Positions 42,301 to 44,559 of a stretch of 64,000 nucleotides of DNA are shown piece after piece. Both the position numbers and the translations under genes were made by a program. Source of the DNA: Effrenium voratum (taxonomy: Eukaryota; Sar; Dinophyceae; Suessiales; Symbiodiniaceae); assembly GCA_963377175.1 (NCBI GenBank), contig CAUJNA010003505.1, positions 103,501-167,500 of the forward strand. The letters run 5' to 3'. Position 1 is the stretch's first letter. Each line of letters starts with the position of its first letter. The notes under the pieces were generated by a model. It was not told the DNA's origin. It made no database searches and saw nothing but the letters and a program-made list of their open reading frames with translations.

Positions 42301-44559
42301 CACATCCAGGCTTGTCCCAAGCCTGCAGACGGCAACGCCAGCTGGAACCGTCTTTAGGTTCCTTAGTCTTTAGGCTCAAATGTCCGGGACTTTTCGGGAT
42401 GTCGGCACCATATGTCTCGCTTCTCCGTTGATTTTGGGGAAGGGGGATTCCCTTGGCCGGGAACCAAGAGGCGAAAAGGGTACCAGCTCAAAAACAGGCG
42501 AGCCAGTTCTCAGTTTCCATCAGAGCATTCCGCAGACGCACGCGCAGAGAAGGCAATCTGGTGAATGAAAGTCGCCCAAAGAGAATTTATACATCGCGGA
42601 AGAAACCTTCGGGCCGGTCGTGAAAAAGGTGGCGGTTTGAAGCCATTCAGGGATGGGAAACAGCCCCCAAAAGCGAAGCCGTGTTTTGTAACAGGAAAGC
42701 GCAGGGAAACCACCATTTTGGCGGCTGCCTATTTGCAGGCAAACATAGAACCAAAAGCATCGTCTCAAGAGACATCTTCTTTGATTTTGGGGCGAATCCC
42801 AGCTCAATTGGCGGGTGGGCACGTCCCATGTATCCATACGACAACATCAAAATCGGGAACAAGATGCAGTGAATCGGCACCACGTAGTCCCAAAAAACAT
42901 TCTGTGCTTGTGAATTATTGCCCTTGTGAAAATATGCGAGGCTCGGGCAATATATCCAGTCTATGATCTCAGGAAATCAAAAGGGGGCGTTGGGTTGGGA
43001 ATGAAGCTGAGGATTCCCTTAGAGACTTGGATGGTTCAATTGATTCGGGTCATTCTCGAGCCAAAGGGCGCCCTCGGTTCCAACCGAGGCAACATGCACA
43101 CCTACATCCAGTGCTTGCAAGCGCAAGCACACGCCGCTTGGCATTTGTGGAAGTTTTGTTGCGCCTGAAAACGGTGAGGGAAGCCATAGCATGCGGACCG
43201 TACGGTGCTATTTTTTAGAATTACTGTAACAACAAAAGGAAGCCGTCATCATAAGATGATCATAACGTGTGCAGTTGTTTTTAGCCCGTATACTGTTGCC
43301 AGGCTTGTGATAATGACTCCGGCTTAGGGAGAGGAAGCGAGCAGTTCTGTCCTTGTCGAATGTAGCTTTGTTCTTGGCGCTAAAGGCGTTAGAGCAAGAA
43401 CAACGACCTATCCAGATGAGGGTAAGCTTTGATTAGTGCTCATATTGGTTCTCCCAGCAGCGTGGTGTTTGGCAGGTTGAAACTGAGTGTGGTGTCTGTG
43501 TGCGCGCGCGCATCACCCGCATTGAAGCCTGAAGAAGTGGTGCGACATGACATGCAAGGTGGGGGCTATGCAAGTTCGATATGCATCAGCTATTGAAGGA
43601 TTGGGATAAACCAATGGCATCGAGTGAGGTTTCAGCGTTCTCGGCTCAAAGTTTTGGTGTGTCCCTTTTGGCCATCATTTTCAGAGGCAGCGAAGTGAGC
43701 ACCTTTGGAACTGGGCCGCAAAAGGACAGGGTCGATTCCGGCCAGTGGGTACTGAAAATCACCTGAAGGAGTTTGGGTCAAGAAAATTCCAACACCCCCA
43801 ATCAATGTGTAGGAAGGGGTCCCGGTCCGCAAGTATTGAACATCCGAAGCGGAGAACCCGTTTGATACAAGTCCTATGGTTCTTGGAGGGTGAATGGAAC
43901 ATCATGTAAGATCCGCGGGGCCTTCATGATTCTTGATAGGGGTGGGGATGCGATAAGGGATGGCCCTGCTAGAACTGATAACCTCTAAATATTTTGAGCA
44001 GGCCTCAAACTGGGCAGGATTTTATTTCCCCCACAAACTAGTTGGAGCACTGTACTTGACTGCTATCGGGTTGGGTCTTTAACATTTTGACTTTTTGGGA
44101 ATCTGTTGGTTTTCCGACTAGCCAACAACAAGTTAAAACCTAAACCCGGCAAAGAAAGACGCCGGCCTCCAGTGCAATTCCATTTTTTCTTGCCTTGGAG
44201 GGTGGGTTCCCCTTTTGAATCGGCGAACAACTCCCTTTTTCCCCATGGAGATCCAGGTCTGTCTCAAAAATTGGGATTTGGATCTCCACGATGGCTTCAG
44301 TTTCCCAGTGGTTTCCGAGCTAATGGGCATGGGTCAAGATGAAACCACCAGGATATGGACCGCAGGTTTTAGTCCTTGGTTCCATTTACCGATCGGGCTC
44401 CATCCAGGGTGCTTATGTTTTACCCACTGCCAAATCAACCCCAAAAAGGGTTTTGCAGGGAAAGGGGTTCTGGTTTGGGCCCTTTGAGTCTGTCTGAGTC
44501 CCGAGGACGTCGAGCCCCCCGCCAAGCGCACAAGCGCAAGGCCGATGCCTGACGCCTGA
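9472..44559 (+). CDS. GalU-like sugar-nucleotidyltransferase gene, 17 micro-exons
   Basis: Join of 9472-9557, 10394-10435, 12220-12321, 13489-13519, 14805-14888, 15422-15548, 16254-16339, 17798-17858, 18142-18227, 19186-19240, 37571-37622, 38553-38596, 39526-39596, 40728-40779, 42074-42115, 43089-43116 and 44499-44559. All phases agree and the sum is 1110 nt including a TGA, about 369 residues; bacterial GalU is about 300. The predicted enzyme would transfer a nucleotidyl group from NTP (UTP in GalU) to a sugar 1-phosphate, releasing pyrophosphate, probably in the cytosol. Family-like landmarks in order: [14 protein letters not shown]...[77 protein letters not shown] and SGERWDLGN. The usual GxGTR loop is not clean (GPW before LFP), so that boundary, or activity, is uncertain. 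Eight donors are GT and eight GC; twelve of sixteen acceptors read AG|G. Intron 10 is 18.3 kb and holds two retroelements. The 5' end and the last two exons are least sure. Confidence 0.72.
10394..10435 (+). CDS. Nucleotidyltransferase exon 2
   Basis: Acceptor TTTCTCCAG|G. Encodes [13 protein letters not shown], the first beta strand of the nucleotide-binding fold. I end it at a GC donor (GGCAC|GCGGCG). A GT donor at 10456 would extend it by 20 nt but breaks the phase with the next exon. Confidence 0.6.
12220..12321 (+). CDS. Nucleotidyltransferase exon 3
   Basis: Acceptor GGATCTCAG|G and donor GTTGGG|GTTGGA. Encodes [19 protein letters not shown] then [12 protein letters not shown], matching the family's G..LFP...R..KP segment and the (D)GRA turn. 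Phase 2 in and out. The GTR signature is replaced by GPW. Confidence 0.6.
13489..13519 (+). CDS. Nucleotidyltransferase exon 4 (31 nt)
   Basis: Acceptor CTCAGCCCAG|G. Encodes [10 protein letters not shown] and leaves through a GC donor (GGCATT|GCGCCT). The join with exon 5 restores the family motif ELVAAGIERI exactly, which is the evidence for so small an exon. Confidence 0.6.
14805..14888 (+). CDS. Nucleotidyltransferase exon 5
   Basis: Acceptor GCCAAAAG|GAG and donor AACAGA|GTCTCC. Encodes [19 protein letters not shown] followed by KQREEARNR, 28 whole codons. This is the second strand and following helix of the nucleotidyltransferase fold. Confidence 0.7.
15422..15548 (+). CDS. Nucleotidyltransferase exon 6
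   Basis: Acceptor TTGATTAAAAG|AAC and donor TTTCAGG|GTGGCC. Encodes [20 protein letters not shown] and [20 protein letters not shown]. The YDETLLSIG helix sits where the family places the helix before the VTFVxQ strand. Phase 0 in, 1 out. At 127 nt it is the longest exon placed. Confidence 0.7.
16096..16206. mobile_element. Palindromic repeat P2, copy 1
   Basis: Starts CCATGTGGCTGTGGGTCAA and ends TTTTGACCCAGACCCATG, so its termini are inverted repeats. It contains the family phrase CTAAAACCTGCGGTCC. It lies in the intron ending 47 bp before exon 7. Confidence 0.85.
16254..16339 (+). CDS. Nucleotidyltransferase exon 7
   Basis: Acceptor CGTTCGAAG|GC and donor CCTGGC|GTCCTT. Encodes [20 protein letters not shown] and CEREARPG, the strand-loop-helix preceding the GDH motif in this family. 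Phase 1 in, 0 out. Confidence 0.75.
16382..16480. mobile_element. Palindromic repeat P2, copy 2
   Basis: Starts CCATGGCTGTGGGTCAAAA and ends TTTTGACCCATACCCACATG, with the internal phrase GGACTAAAACCTGCGGTTGG. It begins 42 bp after exon 7, so this exon is bracketed by two copies in the same orientation. Confidence 0.85.
17236..17313 (+). CDS. Doubtful exon-like segment
   Basis: Between ATATCCAG and GAGCG|GTATGC one frame encodes [18 protein letters not shown] then ARAVPIE. It lies inside an intron of the nucleotidyltransferase gene, where the family has no room for an insertion and exons 7 and 8 already join in phase. It is therefore probably an alternative exon or a chance frame. Confidence 0.2.
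17798..17858 (+). CDS. Nucleotidyltransferase exon 8 (GDH motif)
   Basis: Acceptor TTTGGCTAG|GTG and donor CGGACC|GTGCCG. Encodes [20 protein letters not shown]. PFLLxxGDH is the characteristic metal/nucleotide-binding segment of GalU-like nucleotidyltransferases. Phase 0 in, 1 out. Confidence 0.8.
18142..18227 (+). CDS. Nucleotidyltransferase exon 9
   Basis: Acceptor GGGAGCAG|AT and donor CGCTCC|GTGGCG. Encodes [20 protein letters not shown] and [18 protein letters not shown] matches the helix that follows GDH in this family. Phase 1 in, 0 out. Confidence 0.75.
18271..18346. mobile_element. Palindromic repeat P2, copy 3 (truncated)
   Basis: Only the right half is kept: CCGCAG, CATGTTTCCATTTACCGATG, GGTACC and the TTTTGACCCACACCCAT terminus. 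It lies in the intron after exon 9. Confidence 0.75.
19186..19240 (+). CDS. Nucleotidyltransferase exon 10
   Basis: Acceptor GGGGCTCAG|GTG. Encodes [18 protein letters not shown] and leaves through a GCAAGG donor, the closest match here to a strong GC splice site. Without that splice the frame reaches a TGA at 19255. It opens the 18.3-kb intron. Confidence 0.7.
20285..20404. mobile_element. Palindromic repeat P1, copy 2
   Basis: CTGTGGATGGACGAAATACT at the left, AGGATTTCGTCCTTCCACAG at the right, with the central GTAAATACCAACGAACAGTG phrase. It lies in the giant intron. Confidence 0.9.
20741..20790. repeat. GT microsatellite at the retroelement's left edge
   Basis: A GT/GC run directly abutting the left terminal repeat. 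A TG run also follows the right terminal repeat, which is consistent with insertion into a GT microsatellite. Confidence 0.9.
20791..21142 (+). repeat. Left terminal direct repeat
   Basis: Starts GGAGTGACAGAATGCCCTGT and ends GGAGTTCAAGTGTGT. The last ~200 bp match the right copy almost base for base; the first ~150 bp differ by several indels. Three tandem 20-bp units GAGACTCATCAGTTGTACTC lie near 21048-21107. It encodes a short hydrophobic frame that I take as incidental. Confidence 0.9.
21468..23006 (+). CDS. Retroelement ORF1, gag-like Arg/Ser- and Pro-rich protein
   Basis: 512 residues from the first ATG. An ATG at 21540 (488 residues) has a better context (CACCATG) and starts directly with the basic RS-like head ([20 protein letters not shown]), so it may be the true start. 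A Pro/Thr-rich linker follows at about residues 90-165. A folded, aromatic-containing middle comes next (about 180-320: [22 protein letters not shown]), then a second Ser/Pro linker, then a compact C-terminal region ending [13 protein letters not shown]. Position before the reverse transcriptase, the basic head and the lack of a recognised enzyme domain suggest an RNA-binding, particle-forming or chaperone role, which is inference. No zinc knuckle is visible. Confidence 0.75.
   Translation: MDLNIVGSDSLKVEVCKFRSGCVTMSRRDDRDRSRTRRRRDRSPSPQAHKARRREHNDNQVSENMDWNNLISWQHNSGYNAANNFPMVPTNFQSTHNPTQQFQYPAINYMMPIPPEPTPSKFIPPMMPPPVTTSQPTPSPGPPAALPVRPQKAWLTPSPDWTPADGMFDVNQLYNFSLPMTVANTPHGNLRDMSGMDIRDVRLVQVIHGGLTNWLLRPFAHGRFVTWEGFRTRTEALLWSTCSKLLRRSQSLNLLTLEKDLANTLGLNIDDFNQRIKVHDHLANLVLQFLQQHHTSLAPAAQTDDMVKKFNDLNRAHELLQAQYSASLRASTSPTMTNQKDDAELVTPPPVNHTPSSSPASSLPTASAAALDGKSFDSVVQPRIMQSLHGVSSPPSKPAASQLLTMHSTPDEVVKYYTWTSDQPRLFLKQAPTTTTLASLVKWANHPSRLNGNKSLDSMATQLLQARQRMPKGDAPTLGAMAALWGLEPGYLTKLTEKALSHLIVTARLLCG
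23164..26271 (+). CDS. Retroelement ORF2, GIY-YIG-like endonuclease + Penelope-type reverse transcriptase
   Basis: 1035 residues from the first ATG. Near residues 190-220 a GIY-YIG-like core is seen: VYIRL, YYVGAT and RREH. The RT begins at about 668 with [15 protein letters not shown]. Motif A is [10 protein letters not shown] (Asp at about 742). Motif B is [20 protein letters not shown] (about 824-843), whose F.ING..F.Q..GVAMGSP form is typical of Penelope-like elements. Motif C reads RYVDNRFI, with Asn at 884 where most RTs have the second catalytic Asp. After about residue 945 the frame loses family-like sequence, while the frame one base back continues it ([20 protein letters not shown]) to a stop at 26283-26285. 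A one-base loss or a programmed -1 shift near 26000-26020 is likely. Function: copying the element RNA and nicking target DNA. N-terminal GIY-YIG placement is known in the Chlamys/Naiad group of Penelope-like elements. Confidence 0.85.
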   Translation: MLVFMSPPCGRFRWLHLTMLDELRHCGIYDDVAQWQSLDDLLHSLTTFSTCWHYCFPGLPPPSIPIEEYESITQLPWLGLIIEVLVMVRIALQIPNCAMSNSQHTVANRYELHRCRCAAYLLISFLQRLISQDHGYIPPFFEVLHFYKTSLLCEIMHSTFADTRHLRSLRARFPDLYDFIHDPGHHQQPCVYIRLSPWHTPYYVGATDQDVLRREHSRSRKFLQLLRGRHAFFEPALHYWKRSNTYWLFCAVPVEIKLPVSSVWVQESKWQFLLRPHLNAPWVHRILRKVGFREHLVDFRRHSLSSPTSFGLHKRFRRRLHPDLQRQLRPDTLDDIQAHYLILYQLGSNTGASFQVMRDLLSAAFPPTQLYYLLRLAVFVNEPFRSKAQKLLAQVLRKRRLQPPTTLTQLLLPPLHVQNWKALLGTWLQSWIASHRDLFPSLFLPKIRVVETRSATLGDKIYNYRTWQRKWAPDTFFPCRCWDIDDSHLHRAHGHAVMLDEFSRINADINIEIMTASMKDQFFGDVDLLHQRFTTQLRKLARRWHVHGSGLLSDLQPVVSQLMDTHRINLQDRAYWSSTSLQRTVASLSSWVVIPADHFPSRAHVMCPSLFAILMRKTFCAGDVFSLCRESAASFRSEVVNTVPSLLRQRYAWGLRLQAPLPTARILPKPTKDWQKARPIISFFRTWAAPFLTVFGALIFELTKAAFPDIAGQLSVQELIQQLWEALSKADPDEYIHLVSQDLSGFFTSIPTERFHQALQVLLHRYDQVVGLRGSSQWSVYEVKSDHRRRMFKGKWRRQTKIPRIFREQDLRHLLDFVIDNSHFEINGYLFRQERGVAMGSPAAPPLCNLVATVEDFFWHRTMISLRFCMPDIGVIWHERYVDNRFILLRDSAPHSPVLMNFLSLEFYRPPVMLEVQHDDKVLGYRCVILLPGLSLHSYPIIPPKSKEFGVPMIGCSLILLGLLARGSSYAVRNQRFSNNMGSTLSNAFTRPKVLNLTFCGMFAVDLGQNLHVCLSFVPSCACLGLCSLHCAWFA
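26324..27661 (+). CDS. Retroelement ORF3, 445-aa protein, possible ART/Tpt1-like fold
   Basis: Starts [14 protein letters not shown]; an upstream in-frame extension to 26294 has only a TTG. Residues 60-140 are a charged, Arg/Ser/Pro-rich linker; about 150-445 look folded and rich in Trp, His and Tyr. The segment [16 protein letters not shown] (about 312-327), followed by (I)RPS and a Gly-Phe-Tyr-Cys turn near 360, resembles the H-x-T...A...I...G/P...GxY arrangement of ADP-ribosyltransferases and the tRNA 2'-phosphotransferase Tpt1. This is a weak visual likeness. It begins only 38 bp after the likely end of the RT frame, the tightest gap in the element, so the two could share translation. Confidence 0.7.
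   Translation: MAEYMITSTLRSDGSIQTTSRVTLDHLPNFINGNEIQMFIRTHGIAHQQSVQSHGSSRDVPALTEQPRSRSPRSRIPRIQLTPGPQGHSDEEEDWGEWRSDGRHAHSDQRRPRSPPFPPAHASPSENRIALVPLSVRRQVPDLGVHRFKLRTGCRIEEIAIEVNDVLYYTLPSIAALVFPEPDLLKKSWESVYRSLMPHRRSIIADEQRIMSISEFPFAQPPHGVPGRWTAQVVKDISDYFQVSRRSLPQQLIVQLGICEEKWPYICRTTRTFHHFSADKKNSQKNLFGIIFSFEPRRLLPDKQRTQSQSTFFWSHNTNIQAAMQILRDEELIRPSKWQEHPSPNRECSNWNEVWLPPMGFYCRGSLQSQEAAIQSAAQFGGIRTDRPVCVGGSARLRQQHCTIPRGGVYADIAASHYYDCIHAKDGRWKLRSSIAVPSYMGIFW
27920..28423 (+). CDS. Retroelement ORF4, hydrophobic helix + Pro/Arg-rich tail
   Basis: 167 residues from ATG 27920; an ATG at 27848 would add 24 residues of T/G-rich spacer sequence and is less likely. An amphipathic/hydrophobic N-terminus ([18 protein letters not shown]) is followed by a poly-Pro stretch, then an Arg/His/Ser block ([20 protein letters not shown]) typical of RNA-binding or nuclear-targeting segments. 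I recognise no family. The architecture matches the first half of the next ORF. Confidence 0.6.
   Translation: MDHGDMLRDCRHMLLAMTSQISLLLAGLQRLEGQHRHPQPPPPPPIPEVHPPPLPPPSTAPPYLPATSVRPDLMATPVTLVATTDSRAEHSAHVRTVSVSTSWEHRRRRRSRHREPHRRRSRSHHRRLPDRPVDAVPVVRRHAHTPKYPPAVKAMPACRPSGLSYER
28554..29282 (+). CDS. Retroelement ORF5, hydrophobic helix + SANT/Myb-like end
   Basis: 242 residues. The N-terminal helix ([20 protein letters not shown]) resembles that of ORF4 in position and character. A long disordered Pro/Arg/Ser linker follows, then a compact C-terminal domain at about 185-240 with [20 protein letters not shown] and [20 protein letters not shown]. The W...E...(I)A..L......V...W pattern is like a SANT/Myb or homeodomain-type three-helix DNA-binding unit. 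That assignment rests on hydrophobic and Trp spacing only. Confidence 0.6.
   Translation: MQLSAEFVNNLVAVLNVLASQVATALDTLNFALMTERGRPTDTVVTPRAPRNSRHGLRPRIITELASSDRSRSPTRIRARPVDTSSTWYIPALSPPRAAHRDASEHNPGTRPESVLDRLPPPRPRAPFAAHGAREPGQTTPTTPDSDSDGSIHPHPGASSFRPSPTVVHGPRELLQEFTIALRNAYREPFTAWTQGELDEMVRRKKDKDSRPTYKTIARFLQKPIEEVKQAWKVYQQLEARG
29463..30032 (+). CDS. Retroelement ORF6, partial repeat domain + Pro-rich linker + Cys/His cluster
   Basis: 189 residues. The first 30 ([20 protein letters not shown]) align with the opening of the domain shared by ORF7-ORF10 (aromatic-W-basic-aromatic-x-PG); the REWR and RDW halves are missing. A run of Pro residues and a Ser/Arg-rich linker follow. The C-terminus has a Cys/His cluster, C-x3-C-x9-C-x3-C-x8-HxHCxC, which could bind zinc. 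It may be a degenerate family member that gained a new tail. Confidence 0.55.
   Translation: MSEQVVQTYITWTHGAQPTWLQFHGPGALLDRPIRLTTSPPPPPSLPLLLPPPPPPPPPPPVILHPQFMPSIRSTSISAPRGQSCPTSLNSQRTRRSIYNTDPSRDEVPRSPGRSSKRSRTASASAPRRSRRPFTVFYSKRAGRSSRSPSATCKHYCHAILRHGRKCLSPCARRRPGHYHCRCARHQRQ
30192..30614 (+). CDS. Retroelement ORF7, EWIRIYxPG/FREWR/RDW family member 1
   Basis: 140 residues. Landmarks: [12 protein letters not shown] (about 13-24), [14 protein letters not shown] (about 44-57), [22 protein letters not shown] (about 82-97), then a Ser/Pro tail ending WNNSD. No signal peptide, membrane segment or catalytic signature is evident; the many conserved Trp and Tyr point to a small aromatic-rich fold. 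Function unknown. ORF8 is its closest relative here. Confidence 0.65.
   Translation: MNPQYFEYQIDRGVEWIRIYSPGIWRPVPEEAPVPDPLYASTFREWRRSYHFQVYWSEDSTGGTTMDPIATPSAYVSYHVWEYRDWQTRGYQRLGPPVQSIGLAMLANADIESSVGSSVPDGAWREPSPPPFHDPWNNSD
30757..31200 (+). CDS. Retroelement ORF8, family member 2
   Basis: 147 residues. [36 protein letters not shown] and [13 protein letters not shown] appear in the same order and spacing as ORF7, including the HF(Q/E)VYW...STGGTT insert that ORF9 and ORF10 lack. An ATG overlaps its stop (TGATG at 31198-31202) and opens the upstream extension of ORF9. Confidence 0.65.
   Translation: MFNSTVQGAAGWILPRYFDYDIVNGPAGTSVEWIRIYVPGQWHPVAPDTLGPAPDDPTAYREWRKVYHFEVYWPRESTGGTTIGTALQPVSHATFYTWYYRDWVTRGYQRLGRPHPSIARPVFASGAPDLMYAGMTSSSASSNSHDS
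31356..31937 (+). CDS. Retroelement ORF9, family member 3 with helical tail
   Basis: 193 residues from the ATG that begins [12 protein letters not shown]. The frame is open back to an ATG at 31200, but that part reads like the usual T/G-rich spacer, so I prefer 31356. [22 protein letters not shown] and [13 protein letters not shown] give a shorter form of the domain. A C-terminal extension with [17 protein letters not shown] and [16 protein letters not shown] looks helical. Confidence 0.65.
   Translation: MPWLEWCPDPQQPDAQWVKIFHPGPWTPQEEQDAPPPPHTFREWREFYAPNQDSVEGQVQVTTWYKRDWATEGYRRIAAPHAGHEFDSMYPSDHHNVATQSASLSMSPELLDAILRSSDAADFSTEELIRLQEGISQQLTARARLTSHPHQPVRASRGNTPSETIGVSDPYTPVNPSGSGQDKMRPVFELTED
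32088..32588 (+). CDS. Retroelement ORF10, family member 4
   Basis: 166 residues from [41 protein letters not shown] and [14 protein letters not shown] define the short form of the domain. The rest is a Ser/Arg-containing tail ending YFGQR. It is the last ORF before the right terminal repeat. Confidence 0.65.
   Translation: MDIDDSKQYPWLEYSVWHDQEWVRIYTPGQPQRWHRGDAVPDLPENSFREWQRVTDPEAPVQAWDIRDWQHQGYQRILSRIESFATHCSHDQTLGQGRNSDAVQVEETFTYATPFSHGDRPAASQIASVLYGDTRNAQRCELSFPSSERFRAVSRSPRRGGYFGQR
32638..32656 (+). other. Hairpin before the right terminal repeat
   Basis: CGCCCCTC-GTA-GAGGGGCG, a perfect 8-bp stem with a 3-nt loop, 50 bp after the last ORF and 9 bp before the terminal repeat. It could be an RNA structure for 3'-end formation or RT priming; the role is inferred. 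Confidence 0.6.
32666..33003 (+). repeat. Right terminal direct repeat
   Basis: Same sequence order as the left terminal repeat, including the triple 20-bp unit. It is shorter by a few small deletions in its first 150 bp and runs straight into a TG microsatellite. Confidence 0.9.
33000..33772. repeat. TG / TGTTT / TGTGTCTC microsatellite tract
   Basis: 770 bp passing from TG, through TGTTTG and TGTTTTTG variants, to a homogeneous 8-bp TGTGTCTC array and back to TG. All three frames of both strands are open for 240-300 codons (Cys/Val/Leu or Thr/Gln/His/Arg), which is purely compositional. Confidence 0.97.
34113..34219. mobile_element. Palindromic repeat P1, copy 3 (right end lost)
   Basis: Begins CTGTGGATGGACGCAATCCT and contains GTAAATAGCAACAAACAATG. 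It stops at GTGGTGCAGGAT without the TTCGTCCATCCACAG terminus. Confidence 0.85.
34681..34718. repeat. TA microsatellite
   Basis: TATATACATATATAT-type run. Similar short TA runs lie near 39847, 40508, 52125-52165, 58417, 59107, 60547 and 61447. Confidence 0.9.
34887..34982 (+). repeat. Copia remnant 5' LTR
   Basis: 96 bp, TGCAGCGCCAG ... CACCCGCTGCA, with a 7-bp inverted terminal motif TGCAGCG/CGCTGCA. About 90% alike to the right copy by eye. Confidence 0.8.
35067..35297 (+). pseudogene. Copia gag N-terminus, broken
   Basis: [18 protein letters not shown] then [13 protein letters not shown] resembles the start of dinoflagellate copia gag proteins (a LxRPxxFxGKxxxWxxW-type segment). The frame stops at 35295-35297; related sequence ([18 protein letters not shown]) continues in another frame near 35370-35420. 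A Lys/Gly-rich KGKR segment near 35570-35620 fits the nucleocapsid region, but no CCHC knuckle is visible. Confidence 0.5.
35430..36950 (+). pseudogene. Interior of copia remnant, unassigned coding debris
   Basis: Several short frames of 60-130 codons overlap here without a recognisable protease, integrase or RT motif. The best, near 36426-36749, contains [19 protein letters not shown] and [11 protein letters not shown]. It could be residual gag/pol or unrelated cargo. Confidence 0.3.
36920..37140 (+). pseudogene. Copia RNase H C-terminal remnant
   Basis: [26 protein letters not shown] and [20 protein letters not shown], with RTKG after, appear in successive frames. They correspond to the (D)xNAA..., R.RHLxVRxLWLQ and KVxxxxNxADxxTK blocks at the end of copia RNase H. 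At least two frameshifts separate them. Confidence 0.6.
37278..37287 (+). other. Polypurine tract of copia remnant
   Basis: GCGAAGGGGGG ends exactly where the right LTR begins (TGCAACGCC), the expected site for plus-strand priming. Confidence 0.65.
37288..37384 (+). repeat. Copia remnant 3' LTR
   Basis: 97 bp, TGCAACGCCAG ... CACCCGCTGCA. It shares TTTGTACATGAGCA, GTGAACAATACATGGGC and GCACGAGATGAAATGCGCAC with the left LTR. Confidence 0.8.
37571..37622 (+). CDS. Nucleotidyltransferase exon 11 (EKPT motif)
   Basis: Acceptor CCTTGACAG|CG and GC donor CACGAG|GCCGGA. Encodes [16 protein letters not shown], the conserved EKP segment of the family. Phase 1 in, 2 out. It closes the 18.3-kb intron. 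Confidence 0.75.
37880..37950. repeat. Three copies of a TTGTGCCCGTC unit
   Basis: GATTGGGGTCGCTTGTGCCC-type 27-bp unit repeated about three times, in the intron after exon 11. Confidence 0.85.
38048..38106. repeat. Direct repeat, second copy at 38201-38260
   Basis: GGTTTTGGGTTGT(G/T)TTTGG followed by TTCAGAAATACGAGATTTGG. The two copies are nearly identical over about 59 bp and 153 bp apart. Confidence 0.9.
38401..38513. repeat. GGGCGCAAGTGATCC repeat
   Basis: Five copies of (G)GCG(C/T)AAGTGA(T/C) with variable spacers, ending 39 bp before exon 12. Confidence 0.85.
38553..38596 (+). CDS. Nucleotidyltransferase exon 12
   Basis: Acceptor TCCGTGCAG|G and GC donor CCTGCAG|GCTGGA. Encodes [14 protein letters not shown]. 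The join to exon 13 gives [14 protein letters not shown], as expected for the family. Phase 2 in, 1 out. Confidence 0.8.
39526..39596 (+). CDS. Nucleotidyltransferase exon 13 (FGHYALT)
   Basis: Acceptor CTCCGGCAG|GC and GC donor GCCAAG|GCGGGG. Encodes [20 protein letters not shown] then SAK, equivalent to the FGxYxLxxxIF segment of GalU-like enzymes. Confidence 0.8.
40066..40335. repeat. Inverted and direct copies of AACCTGCACAGGCTCAA
   Basis: Two direct copies of AAACCTGCACAGGCTCAA(A/C) plus ATGCAACAAAT (near 40110 and 40163) face inverted relatives (TTGAGCCTGTGCATGTTTTA at 40074, and eroded copies near 40262 and 40315). The result is a foldable intronic repeat. Confidence 0.8.
40728..40779 (+). 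CDS. Nucleotidyltransferase exon 14
   Basis: Acceptor CAGTCGCAG|GGC and donor GCGTGG|GTCGAG. Encodes [17 protein letters not shown], matching the GE.QLTxALxxL segment. An acceptor six bases upstream would add two residues without a phase change. Confidence 0.75.
42074..42115 (+). CDS. Nucleotidyltransferase exon 15
   Basis: Acceptor CTTTGGGAAG|GA and GC donor GATTTGG|GCGGGG. Encodes [13 protein letters not shown], the xGxRxDxG strand of the family. Phase 1 in and out. Confidence 0.7.
43089..43116 (+). CDS. Nucleotidyltransferase exon 16 (28 nt or terminal)
   Basis: Acceptor TTCCAACCGAG|GC. Encodes NMHTYIQC after the shared Gly, giving [12 protein letters not shown] across the join. I end it at a GCAAGC donor; if that is not used, the frame runs on to a TGA at 43166-43168 and this would be the last exon. 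Confidence 0.6.
44323..44432. mobile_element. Palindromic repeat P2, copy 4
   Basis: GGCATGGGTCAAGATGAAAC at the left, GGACCGCAGGTTTTAG in the middle, TTCCATTTACCGATCGG, and a TTTTACCCACTGCC right end. It is diverged but in the same internal order. Confidence 0.8.
44499..44559 (+). CDS. Nucleotidyltransferase putative terminal exon
   Basis: Acceptor TCTGTCTGAG|T. Encodes [19 protein letters not shown] and a TGA, phase-compatible with the GC-donor form of exon 16. The tail is basic and Pro-rich with no family counterpart, so it is the least certain exon. Confidence 0.4.
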
